Source: Pseudomonadota bacterium (lineage in GTDB: Bacteria; Pseudomonadota; Alphaproteobacteria; Caulobacterales; Caulobacteraceae). Taken from it: 18,470 bases of DNA. Location: positions 1 to 18,470 of the forward strand of contig JAEXJH010000621.1 of assembly GCA_023445955.1 (NCBI GenBank), read 5' to 3'. Below, piece after piece: positions 7,624 to 14,348 of the stretch. The notes beneath the pieces are model-generated. The model saw nothing but the letters and a program-made list of their open reading frames with translations, was not told the DNA's origin and ran no database searches. A program made the translations under genes and the position numbers. Numbering within the stretch: position 1 is the stretch's first letter; every line of letters begins with the position of its first letter.

Positions 7624-7899
7624 TTACGCCCGCCAACCGAAACCGACGCCGCGCACGCTGGGACAGGCGGCCAGGCGCGAAGCCAGCACCTGCGCCCGGT
7701 CGTCGCCCTGGTCGTCGATCTCGAGCCTAATGGTCATGTGCTGACCCTCGGGAGCGGCGGACAGGGCGCGCAGGCGGGCCTGCTGCACAGAAGCCACGCC
7801 CAGCACCCGCATGAGGGCGTCAGGCGTGTCTTCGGCGGTGACGAGGAAGAGACGGCGTTTCTCTTCCTCGGGTTTGGCGGCGTCTACGAGGTCGCTCAC
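7624..7899 (-). CDS. Small ACT/IlvM-like domain protein (second copy of tandem pair)
   Basis: From GTG at 7899 this is a 91-residue cytoplasmic protein. After a short charged N-terminus it shows a beta-alpha-beta-beta-alpha-beta pattern (LFLVTAEDTPDALMRVLGV, then HMTIRLEID, DRAQVLASRLAACPSVRGVG) typical of ACT-type regulatory domains such as IlvM. It aligns along its full length with the gene before it, sharing AxDxPxAL, PxGQ, a GD pair and LAAxPxV. The chosen start overlaps the upstream stop as GTGA, the standard arrangement for coupled translation; a GTG at 7911 would add four residues. ACT domains usually bind amino acids and regulate enzymes, but no enzyme partner lies in this operon. The fold assignment rests on pattern recognition only. 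Confidence 0.72.
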   Translation of the reverse strand: MSDLVDAAKPEEEKRRLFLVTAEDTPDALMRVLGVASVQQARLRALSAAPEGQHMTIRLEIDDQGDDRAQVLASRLAACPSVRGVGFGWRA

Positions 7900-8192
7900 G
7901 GTCGGAACCACTGGTGTTCGACCGAGGCCGAATTGACACCGGGCCAGGCGGCCAGGTCACGGGCCAGCAGGCGGGCGGCCTGGTCGCCCAGGTGGCGCAC
8001 CTTCAGCGAGGCTTCGACGATCTGGCCGACCGGCTTCATCGTCAGGCCGCAAAGCTCGGCGCCGCTGTCGGCCAGGCCCTGGCGCACAGCTTCTAGCGCG
8101 CTGGGGGCGTCCTGGGCGGCCAGCAGCAGTTGGTGGACGGTGACGCCTTCCTGGTCGCTATGGAAGGATGGTGGGGAGGGCAGGTAGCTCAT
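7896..8192 (-). CDS. Small ACT/IlvM-like domain protein (first copy of tandem pair)
   Basis: This 98-residue protein starts at ATG 8192, with AGGA nine nt upstream. After a 16-residue Pro/Ser-rich lead, residues 17-96 follow the ACT-like pattern: HQLLLAAQDAPSALEAVRQG, a second pair of strands (IVEASLKVRHLG) and AARLLARDLAAWPGVNSASV. The layout resembles the small regulatory subunit IlvM of acetolactate synthase, but no ilv gene is nearby. The stop codon is embedded in the start of the downstream homologue (CCGTGA), so both should be made together and could form a heterodimer (inference). It begins about 55 nt after a terminator that follows a 50-codon micro-ORF; I see no good promoter in that gap, so expression may depend on read-through. 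Confidence 0.72.
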   Translation of the reverse strand: MSYLPSPPSFHSDQEGVTVHQLLLAAQDAPSALEAVRQGLADSGAELCGLTMKPVGQIVEASLKVRHLGDQAARLLARDLAAWPGVNSASVEHQWFRP

Positions 8193-8245
8193 TGGCGTTG
8201 GTCCTGTGCATGAGAGAGACTTGGAGGACCGATGGAGCGCGCAAC

Positions 8246-8271
8246 AAAAAACCCCGCTCGTGGGAGCGGGG
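8246..8271 (-). terminator. Rho-independent terminator between micro-ORF and ACT pair
   Basis: CCCCGCTC (8252-8259) and GAGCGGGG (8264-8271) form a perfect 8-bp stem with a 4-nt loop, followed on the minus strand by six U (A-run 8246-8251). The plus strand has a shorter U-run (TTTT, 8273-8276), so it may work in both directions. It ends the micro-ORF transcript or acts as a leader terminator for the ACT pair. Confidence 0.88.
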
Positions 8272-8307
8272 CTTTTGGAGATCTTGCGATCCTTCGGCTT
8301 TGGTTTT

Positions 8308-8322
8308 GGTAGGTTTCCTACC
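8308..8322 (-). other. Short perfect hairpin over the stop codon of the micro-ORF
   Basis: GGTAGG-TTT-CCTACC is a 6-bp perfect inverted repeat that contains the TAG stop (8318-8320) of the 50-codon ORF. A second small hairpin, GATC-GCAA-GATC in the minus-strand RNA (8280-8291, GNRA-type loop), lies between it and the terminator. Together they make a chain of three stem-loops. Confidence 0.45.
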
Positions 8323-8470
8323 GCTGCTTGCGCCGATTTTGCCCCGTCCGAATGGGAACGGTTTTAATCTGGGTGTTAATCATATTCCACATCGCCACGG
8401 CGCACGACATCGCAGCCACGGCGGCGAGGCCGGTGGTCACGAAGGCGGCGAAGGCGAAGGTCGATTGCAT
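8318..8470 (-). CDS. Putative 50-residue single-pass membrane micro-protein
   Basis: ATG at 8470 to TAG at 8318 encodes 50 residues, too short for most gene finders. Residues 5-28 are strongly hydrophobic (starting FAFAAFVTTGLAAVAA) and the tail ends in a basic cluster, RTGQNRRKQR, which by the positive-inside rule would face the cytoplasm. Codon third positions in the first half are almost all G or C, as in the surrounding genes, which supports real coding. A terminator follows 47 nt after the stop. Upstream, TTGCGC (8531-8526) and GCTACCTG (8510-8503), 15 nt apart, resemble a Caulobacter housekeeping promoter. No clear ribosome-binding site is visible. No family is recognised. It could also be a leader peptide for the ACT pair, but it has no run of one amino acid. 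Confidence 0.5.
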   Translation of the reverse strand: MQSTFAFAAFVTTGLAAVAAMSCAVAMWNMINTQIKTVPIRTGQNRRKQR

Positions 8471-8609
8471 GTGGAAGCGATGAATCCAGTTAGCGCTTGA
8501 TACAGGTAGCGTGGCGTTGGCGCTTGCGCAAGGTCTTGCCTGAAGAGCGGGCGATCGGTCGCGGCCTGGGGTAAGAATTGGCGGTGGGCGCCTGAAAACT
8601 CAGCACAGG

Positions 8610-8733
8610 CCCCCACCTGACCTGCTGCGCAGGTCTGTCCGCCCCCAAACGGGGCGGAGAATTCTCTCCTCCCCCTCTTGGGGGAGGGGACCGCCGAAAG
8701 GCGGTGGAGGGGGACAGCGCTAGCGGTCCCCCT
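8610..8733. repeat. Multi-hairpin palindromic intergenic repeat
   Basis: About 124 bp next to the 3' end of pheT is built almost wholly of inverted repeats: ACCTGC/GCAGGT (8620-8634), a CCGCCCC/GGGGCGG hairpin (8638-8658), the palindrome GAGAATTCTC (8657-8666), CCTCCCCC/GGGGGAGG (8668-8687), CCGCC-GAAA-GGCGG (8691-8704) and GGGGGAC/GTCCCCC (8709-8732). Elements built from CTCCCCC-GGGGGAG and CCGC-GAAA-GCGG blocks are common between Caulobacter genes, so this looks like a member of a dispersed family. It could also serve as the 3' stem-loops for pheT. Its family identity is inferred from composition, not from a search. Confidence 0.75.
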
Positions 8734-8740
8734 TTTAGAC

Positions 8741-11179
8741 TCAGCTTCGCAGCTTGCCGCCTACCTTCTCGGCCGCCGCCAAGACCTTGGCAGACAGGGC
8801 CTCGATCTCGGCGTCGGTGAGGGTGGCCTCGCGCGGCTGCACGACGACCTCGATCGCCACCGACTTGAAGCCCTCCGGCACGCCGGGGCCCTCATAGACG
8901 TCGAACACGCGCGCGGCTGTGATCAGCGCCTTGTCGGCGCCGAGCGCGGCCTTGACCAGGTCGCCAGCGGCCTTGGCCTTCTCGACCACGAACGCGAAGT
9001 CGCGGGTCAGCGGCATCAGCGTCGAGGGCGAGAACGCCGGGCGGGTCTTGATCGCCTTCTTCTTCGGCTCGGGGATCGCCTCCAGGGTGATCTCGAAGCC
9101 GTAGACGGGACCGGCCACGTCGAGCGCTTTCAGCACCGCCGGGTGGATTTCACCGAACTCGGCCATCACCGCCTTGGGACCCAGCTGCAGGCGGGCCGAG
9201 CGACCCGGGTGCCACCACGACGAGGCCGAGCCTTGCGCCGTCTGCAGCGAGGCGACGGGCGCGCCCAGCTCTTCGAACAGGGCCAGCAGGTCGGCCTTCA
9301 CGGTGAAGACGTCGCCTTGCGCGGCCTTGTCCCAGCCGCGCGGCGCCTTCGGAACCAGGATGGCCGAGACCACGGTGCGCTGGTCGTTGGGGCGCTCGCC
9401 GTGGAAGGTCGGGCCAATCTCGAACAGGGCGGCGTCGGGGAAGCCCCGGCGGGCGTTGCGGCCGGCCGCGTCGATCAGGTTGGGCAGCAGCGACGGGCGC
9501 ATGCAGTCCAGCTCCGAAGCGATCGGGTTGGCCAGCAGCAGCTCTGGCTGGCCGCCGCCGAACAGCTCGGCCGTCTTGCGGCTGGTGAAGCTGAAGGTCA
9601 CGGCTTCCGAATAGCCGGCGGCCGCGAGCGCACGGCGAGCCGTACGACCACGCGCCTGCTTGGCGGTCAGGATGCCGCCCACCGCGCGCGGAACTTCCGG
9701 CAGCGGCGTCGAGGGCAGGGCGCCGTAGCCGGCGATGCGGGCGACTTCTTCCACTAGGTCGGCCTTGCCTTCCACGTCGCGGCGGAAGGTCGGCGGGGTC
9801 ACGCAGACAACGCTCTCGGCATGGGTGACGAAGTCGGCGGCCGAAACGTCCTTGGGCGGATCGATGCTGAAGCCCAGGTCGCGCAGGATCTGCAGCGACT
9901 TGCTCGGCTCGATCTCCAGGCCCGACAGCTGGCCGACATAGGCCGGGTCGAACAACACGGGCGCCGGGGCGGGCAGGGCCTCGCCGACCAACAGCACTTC
10001 CGACGGCTCGCCGCCGCAGAGTTCCAGGATCAGCTTGGTGGCCAGTTCGATGCCGGGGACCAGCGAGCCGGTGTCGACCGTGCGGGCGAAGCGGTACTGG
10101 GCGTCGCTGGCGATGCCGGTGGCGCGGCCGGTCTGGGCCGTGCGGATCGGGTCGAACCAGGCGCTCTCGACGAAGACGTCGGTGGTCTCGTCCGAGCAGC
10201 CGGTGCTCTCGCCGCCCATGACGCCGCCCAGACCGATCGGGCGCTCGCCCGAGGCGTCGGCGATGACCGACATCTCCGGGGTCAGCTCGTAGGTCTTGCC
10301 GTCCAGCGCGATCAGGTGCTCATCGCCGTTCACGCCATGGCGGCCCAGGCGCGTCGAGATCTCGGTCCCCGACAGCTTGGCCGCGTCATAGACGTGCAGC
10401 GGGCGGGCGCGGTCGTACGAGATCAGGTTGGTGACATCGACCAGGGCGTTGATCGGGCGCAGGCCGATGGCAGTCAGGCGGTCGGCCAGCCACTTGGGCG
10501 AGGGGCCGTTCTTGACGCCGCGGATGTAGCGACCGGCGAACACCGGGCAGGCGTCGCCATCGACCTTGACGGTGATCGGCGAGACGAACGTGCCGGGGAT
10601 CGCCGCGATCGAGACGTCCTTCAGCTTGCCCACGCCGGCTGCGGCTAGGTCGCGGGCGATGCCCACGACGCCCAGCCAATCGGGACGGTTGGGCGTCACT
10701 TCGAAGTCGATGACGGCTTCCAGGCCCAGGGCGTCGACGGCCGAGGCGCCGACCGGCAGGGCGTCGGGCAGCTCCATGATGCCGTCGCTCTCGGTGGCGT
10801 ATTCCAGCTCGGCGGCCGAGCAGAGCATGCCGTTCGAGACGACGCCGCGCACCGGCTTCTCGACCAGGGTCACGTCCAGGCCGGGCACATAGGCGCCGAT
10901 CGGGGCGTAGATGGTCGTCAGGCCCGGACGGGCGTTCGGCGCGCCGCAGACGATCTCCTTGCGGCCGTCGACGGTGTCGACCTGGCAGACCTGGAGACGG
11001 TCGGCGTTGGGGTGGCGGGCGGCCTCGACGATCTTGCAGACCGTGAAGGGGGCCAACTTGGTCGCCGGATCGGTGACGTGCTCGACCTCGAGCCCGGCCA
11101 TGGTCATGGCCGCGACGATCTCGGGGACGGTGGCGGTGGTCTCAAGGTGATCCTTGAGCCAGGAGAGGGTGAATTTCAT
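8741..11179 (-). CDS. pheT: Phenylalanyl-tRNA synthetase beta subunit
   Basis: This is the beta chain of the (alpha-beta)2 enzyme that charges tRNA-Phe; it supplies editing and tRNA binding. At 812 residues it is the full bacterial long form. The start [12 protein letters not shown] is canonical. Domains in order are: the OB-fold tRNA-binding domain (about 39-150, [13 protein letters not shown] and [11 protein letters not shown]), the B3/B4 editing domain (about 210-395, [12 protein letters not shown] and [10 protein letters not shown]), B5 (about 405-480), the core ([16 protein letters not shown]) and the C-terminal FDX-ACB anticodon-binding domain (716-812, [12 protein letters not shown]). 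The ATG lies 10 nt after the pheS stop, so the two form an operon. A GACTC methylation-type site overlaps its stop codon (8738-8742). Nothing is missing. Confidence 0.98.
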   Translation of the reverse strand: MKFTLSWLKDHLETTATVPEIVAAMTMAGLEVEHVTDPATKLAPFTVCKIVEAARHPNADRLQVCQVDTVDGRKEIVCGAPNARPGLTTIYAPIGAYVPGLDVTLVEKPVRGVVSNGMLCSAAELEYATESDGIMELPDALPVGASAVDALGLEAVIDFEVTPNRPDWLGVVGIARDLAAAGVGKLKDVSIAAIPGTFVSPITVKVDGDACPVFAGRYIRGVKNGPSPKWLADRLTAIGLRPINALVDVTNLISYDRARPLHVYDAAKLSGTEISTRLGRHGVNGDEHLIALDGKTYELTPEMSVIADASGERPIGLGGVMGGESTGCSDETTDVFVESAWFDPIRTAQTGRATGIASDAQYRFARTVDTGSLVPGIELATKLILELCGGEPSEVLLVGEALPAPAPVLFDPAYVGQLSGLEIEPSKSLQILRDLGFSIDPPKDVSAADFVTHAESVVCVTPPTFRRDVEGKADLVEEVARIAGYGALPSTPLPEVPRAVGGILTAKQARGRTARRALAAAGYSEAVTFSFTSRKTAELFGGGQPELLLANPIASELDCMRPSLLPNLIDAAGRNARRGFPDAALFEIGPTFHGERPNDQRTVVSAILVPKAPRGWDKAAQGDVFTVKADLLALFEELGAPVASLQTAQGSASSWWHPGRSARLQLGPKAVMAEFGEIHPAVLKALDVAGPVYGFEITLEAIPEPKKKAIKTRPAFSPSTLMPLTRDFAFVVEKAKAAGDLVKAALGADKALITAARVFDVYEGPGVPEGFKSVAIEVVVQPREATLTDAEIEALSAKVLAAAEKVGGKLRS

Positions 11180-11189
11180 CGTTCTGGTC

Positions 11190-12263
11190 TCAGCTCAGGC
11201 CCGAGGCGGCGTTCGGCGCGGCGAAGGCGCTGAAGCCGTAGTGCGACAGCCAGCGGACGTCCGACGACCACATGTCGCGCAGGTCCGGCATGCCGTATTT
11301 CAGCATGCCCAGGCGATCGACGCCCATGCCGAAGGCGAAGCCCTGGTACTCGTCGGGATCGATGCCGCAGGCGCGCAGCACGTTCGGGTGAACCATGCCG
11401 CAGCCCAGGATCTCGAGCCACGACGTGCCCTGGCCGATCTTGATCTCGCCGCCCGAGCGATCGCACTGTACGTCCATCTCGGCCGACGGCTCGGTGAACG
11501 GGAAGTGGTGCGGGCGGAACTGTGTGGTGACCGCGTCGGTCTCGAAGAACCGCGCCAGGAAGGTCTCCAGGGTCCACTTCAGATGGCCCATGTGGATGCC
11601 CTTGTCGATCACCAGGCCCTCGACCTGGTGGAACACCGGGGTGTGGGTGGCGTCGTTGTCCACGCGATAGGTGCGGCCCGGCGCGATGATGCGGATCGGC
11701 GGCTTCTGGCTGACCATGGTCCGCACCTGCACGGGGCTGGTGTGGGTGCGCAGCAGCATGCGCTCACCGGTCTCCTTCGTATTGAAGAAGAAGGTGTCGT
11801 GCATCTCGCGGGCCGGGTGCTTGGGCGGGAAGTTCAGGGCCGTAAAGTTGTGGAAGTCGTCCTCGATGTCCGGACCCTCGGCCACGGCGAAGCCCATCTC
11901 GGCGAAGATGGCGACCATCTCGTCCATGGTCTGCATGGTCGGGTGGACGCTGCCCTTGCGGCGATGCGGGGCGGGCAGGGACAGGTCCAGCGTCTCGCTG
12001 GCCAGGCGCGCGTCGAGCTCGGCGGCCTCCAGGCCGGCCTTCTTCTCGGCGATGGCGGTGGTGACCTTGTCGCGCAGGGCGTTGATTGCCGCGCCGCGGT
12101 CCTTGCGCTCCTCGGGGCTCATCGCGCCCAGGGTCTTGAGCAGGCCCGAGACGGAGCCGGTCTTGCCGACGGCGGCCACGCGGACGGCGTCTAGCGCTTG
12201 GAGGTCCGCGGCGCCGGCCACCTGGGCCAGGACGTCGGATTCGAGGGTGTTGAGATCGGTCAT
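11190..12263 (-). CDS. pheS: Phenylalanyl-tRNA synthetase alpha subunit
   Basis: This is the catalytic alpha chain of phenylalanyl-tRNA synthetase, 357 residues from ATG at 12263. The N-terminal coiled-coil arm (about 1-90) binds tRNA. The class II core shows [12 protein letters not shown], motif 2 in [31 protein letters not shown], and motif 3 in [14 protein letters not shown]. The C-terminus carries a short Ala/Ser-rich tail ([10 protein letters not shown]). The frame stays open upstream to 12341, but that part overlaps the terminator and is not family-like, so [12 protein letters not shown] is chosen; ATG at 12272 (MPV added) is a minor alternative. It lies 77 nt after the rplT terminator. 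No Phe-rich leader peptide precedes it, and I cannot point to a convincing promoter in that gap. Confidence 0.96.
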   Translation of the reverse strand: MTDLNTLESDVLAQVAGAADLQALDAVRVAAVGKTGSVSGLLKTLGAMSPEERKDRGAAINALRDKVTTAIAEKKAGLEAAELDARLASETLDLSLPAPHRRKGSVHPTMQTMDEMVAIFAEMGFAVAEGPDIEDDFHNFTALNFPPKHPAREMHDTFFFNTKETGERMLLRTHTSPVQVRTMVSQKPPIRIIAPGRTYRVDNDATHTPVFHQVEGLVIDKGIHMGHLKWTLETFLARFFETDAVTTQFRPHHFPFTEPSAEMDVQCDRSGGEIKIGQGTSWLEILGCGMVHPNVLRACGIDPDEYQGFAFGMGVDRLGMLKYGMPDLRDMWSSDVRWLSHYGFSAFAAPNAASGLS

Positions 12264-12339
12264 GACGGGCATCCGTCTAGGCGGTTTTGATGATTGGTGA
12301 AACCGGGAAGCGTCCCGCCACGCCAAGGAAACGCGCAGC

Positions 12340-12372
12340 AAAAAGCCCTCCGGCTCGCGCCGGAGGGCTTTT
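12340..12372 (-). terminator. Strong terminator between rplT and pheS
   Basis: A perfect 14-bp stem, 12341-12354 paired with 12359-12372 around a TCGC loop, has AGCCCTCCGGC as its GC core and A/T ends that give U-runs on both strands. On the minus strand it ends the rpmI-rplT transcript 36 nt after the rplT stop, and it separates it from pheS-pheT or meters read-through into it. Confidence 0.9.
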
Positions 12373-12407
12373 CAGGATCGATAGAACTCAGAAGAGCTCA
12401 AATATCC

Positions 12408-12764
12408 TTAGGCCAGGGCAGCGCGGACCTTGTCAGCGATAGCCTTGAACGCAGCCGGGTCGTTGCCCGCGATGTCGGCGAGGACCTTACGGTCGATCAC
12501 GACACCCGCCACGTCCAGGCCGTGGATAAACTGCGAGTAGGTGAAGCCTTCGATACGCGCGCCAGCGTTGATGCGCTGGATCCACAGCGAACGGAAGGCG
12601 CGCTTGCGCACCTTGCGGTCACGGTAGGCGTATTGACCGGCCTTATCGACGGCGGCCTTGGCGGTGCGGATGGTGTTCTTGCGGCGGCCGTAGAAGCCCT
12701 TCGCCTGTTCAAGAACCTTCTTGTGCTTGGCGTGAGCAACGACGCCACGTTTAACGCGAGCCAT
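12408..12764 (-). CDS. rplT: Ribosomal protein L20 (bL20)
   Basis: bL20 is an early-assembly protein of the 50S subunit and in several bacteria represses its own operon. The product is 118 residues, the standard length. It shows the typical basic start [20 protein letters not shown], the helix [17 protein letters not shown], and the globular C-terminal domain [20 protein letters not shown]. The ATG at 12764 has AGAGGAG nine nt upstream, placed immediately after the rpmI stop, and the 15-nt intergenic gap fits coupled expression. A strong terminator follows. Confidence 0.98.
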   Translation of the reverse strand: MARVKRGVVAHAKHKKVLEQAKGFYGRRKNTIRTAKAAVDKAGQYAYRDRKVRKRAFRSLWIQRINAGARIEGFTYSQFIHGLDVAGVVIDRKVLADIAGNDPAAFKAIADKVRAALA

Positions 12765-12779
12765 GTGTCAGCGCTCCTC

Positions 12780-12980
12780 TTAAAGGCCGTAGGGCAGGTA
12801 CGAACGGATGGTCTTGGCGTCAGCCTCGCTCATCACCTTCGTTCCGCGGTTTTGGCGGATGTACTTGCCGTTGTGGCCGATAAGACGGTGGCGCTTGCCG
12901 GCGACGCCGGCTTTCAGCTTACCCGTGGCCGTGATCTTGAAGCGCTTCTTAGCGCCCGACTTGGTCTTCAACTTAGGCAT
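12780..12980 (-). CDS. rpmI: Ribosomal protein L35 (bL35)
   Basis: bL35 is a small, very basic 50S protein. The 66-residue sequence [20 protein letters not shown] and then [17 protein letters not shown], ending SYLPYGL, is unmistakable. It leads the rpmI-rplT pair; infC, which often precedes rpmI in bacteria, is not here, since the gene before it is an MFS transporter. The ATG lacks a strong Shine-Dalgarno sequence. The 121-bp upstream region holds a long inverted repeat (13021-13055) that could be an autoregulatory leader. Confidence 0.98.
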   Translation of the reverse strand: MPKLKTKSGAKKRFKITATGKLKAGVAGKRHRLIGHNGKYIRQNRGTKVMSEADAKTIRSYLPYGL

Positions 12981-13020
12981 TTCGCGTCGGAGCTTGCGCC
13001 CCGTCCTCTAGAAGCATGAC

Positions 13021-13055
13021 GAACCGCCATGGCATGCCAATTGGCCAGGCGGTTC
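13021..13055 (-). promoter_or_regulatory. Inverted repeat in the rpmI leader region
   Basis: GAACCGCC (13021-13028) pairs with GGCGGTTC (13048-13055), extended inward by TGGC/GCCA after one bulged base, giving about 12 bp around a 10-nt loop. It ends 41 nt before the rpmI ATG, so it is probably in the 5' UTR or overlaps the promoter. An r-protein autoregulatory leader is a reasonable guess, because L20 commonly regulates this operon, but the fold does not match a leader I recognise. A GACTC site lies at 13082-13086. Confidence 0.45.
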
Positions 13056-13101
13056 CGGAAAGGCGGCGTTGCTACAGGAAAGACTCGGTCCTGGCAAGCA
13101 C

Positions 13102-14292
13102 TTAGGCCGCCGCTTTCGTCCTGTGAACGATCGTCACGGCGAAGAAGATCGCCGGAACCATCAGGGCCGCGCCGAACCAGTAGGGGCCGCCGAGGGCGAT
13201 GCCGAATAGCGGACCGGCCAGCAGCGGCCCTGCGATGCGCGCCAGGGAGCCGGCGGCCATGTTCAGGCCCAGCATCTGCCCTTGCTGGTCCGGCGGGCTG
13301 GCGCGCGAGATCAGGGCCGCCACGCAGGGGAAGACCAGCGACTGGCCAAAGGCCGTGCAGGCCACCGCGACCACGGCCACGGGCGGGCTGGGGATGAACG
13401 GCGTGATCAGCAGGGTGAGTGCGATGATCGACAGGCCCGTGGTCAGCACGCGTCCCTCGCCGAAGCGCCGGGCCAGCCGTCCGGTCAGCAGGCCCTGGCC
13501 CAGCGAAGCGATGACGCCGATGATCGCAAAGCACGCCGCCACCTGGCGCGGTCCCCAGCCGAAGCGGGCGTCGGCATAGAGGCCAAACACCGCCTCCATG
13601 CCCGCGAAGGCGCCGGTCGAGATCAGGGTGACGAGCAGCACGCGCGACAGGATCGGGTGGGCGGCGGCGGCGGTCAGCGCCTCGCGCCGGCGGGGCTGGA
13701 GCGCGCCCGGTGCGGACGGGGCGCGGCTCTCGCTCACGAACAGGATGACGCCAAGCGCCGCTAAGCCCGCCATGGCGGCGGCCAGGAACAGCGGCAGCTG
13801 ATAGCCCACATGTCCCGCGCCCGGGTGGATGACCATGACCAGGGCCGGACCGATGACGAAGCCGGCGCCGAACGCCGAACCCAGCAGGCCCATGCGGCCG
13901 GCCCGCTTCTCGGGCGGGGTGACGTCGGCCATGTAGCCCTGGATGGTCGAGATGTTGCCGCTGCCAAACCCGCCGACCAGGCGCACGGCCATGGCGATCC
14001 AGATGTTCGGGGCGAAGGCCAGGGCGATATAGGCCAGGGTGTTGGCGATGATGGTGACGATCAGCACCGGCCGCCGGCCGATGCGGTCGGACATCCGGCC
14101 CCAGAACGGCTCGCCGAAGAACTGGCCCAGGCTGTAGGCGGCGAACATGGTCGTCACCTGCCACGGGGCGGCGTTCATCGCCTTGGCGTAGAACGGCAGC
14201 AGCGGGATGACCACGCCAAAGCCCACCAGGTTGATGAAGACAACCAGGAGCAGGACGGCCAGGGCGCGGGTGCTGTGGGCAGGTTCGGACAT
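13102..14292 (-). CDS. MFS drug-efflux-type transporter (DHA1/TetA-like)
   Basis: This 396-residue inner-membrane protein has twelve predicted helices and belongs to the DHA1 group of proton-coupled exporters. Motif A between helices 2 and 3 is clear (GRMSDRIGRRPVL), as are the family segment GYMADVTPPEKRAGRMG after helix 4 and the motif C-like GSAFGAGFVIGPAL in helix 5. A basic/Ala-rich loop near residues 190-210 joins the two halves. TetA-like sequences carry an acidic residue in helix 1; here the corresponding stretch is VFINLVGFGVVIPLLPFYA, with no Asp, so a tetracycline substrate should not be assumed. The ATG at 14292 fits the usual N-terminal length. It is followed 121 nt later by rpmI on the same strand, with no convincing terminator between. 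The substrate is unknown. Confidence 0.9.
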   Translation of the reverse strand: MSEPAHSTRALAVLLLVVFINLVGFGVVIPLLPFYAKAMNAAPWQVTTMFAAYSLGQFFGEPFWGRMSDRIGRRPVLIVTIIANTLAYIALAFAPNIWIAMAVRLVGGFGSGNISTIQGYMADVTPPEKRAGRMGLLGSAFGAGFVIGPALVMVIHPGAGHVGYQLPLFLAAAMAGLAALGVILFVSESRAPSAPGALQPRRREALTAAAAHPILSRVLLVTLISTGAFAGMEAVFGLYADARFGWGPRQVAACFAIIGVIASLGQGLLTGRLARRFGEGRVLTTGLSIIALTLLITPFIPSPPVAVVAVACTAFGQSLVFPCVAALISRASPPDQQGQMLGLNMAAGSLARIAGPLLAGPLFGIALGGPYWFGAALMVPAIFFAVTIVHRTKAAA

Positions 14293-14348
14293 CAGGACGC
14301 GCGGTTTACGCCCGAACCCCGGCCTTGGCGATCAGCCAAACGCCGCAG

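Noticed and set aside
8678..9757. Long plus-strand open frame opposite the 3' part of pheT
   Set aside because: It is antisense to the conserved FDX-ACB and core regions of pheT and its start lies inside the palindromic repeat; no family resemblance.
14321..14342. CTTGGC-GATCA-GCCAA inverted repeat after the S9 pseudo-peptidase
   Set aside because: A stem of only about five to six bp without a U-run in the relevant direction; too weak to call a terminator.
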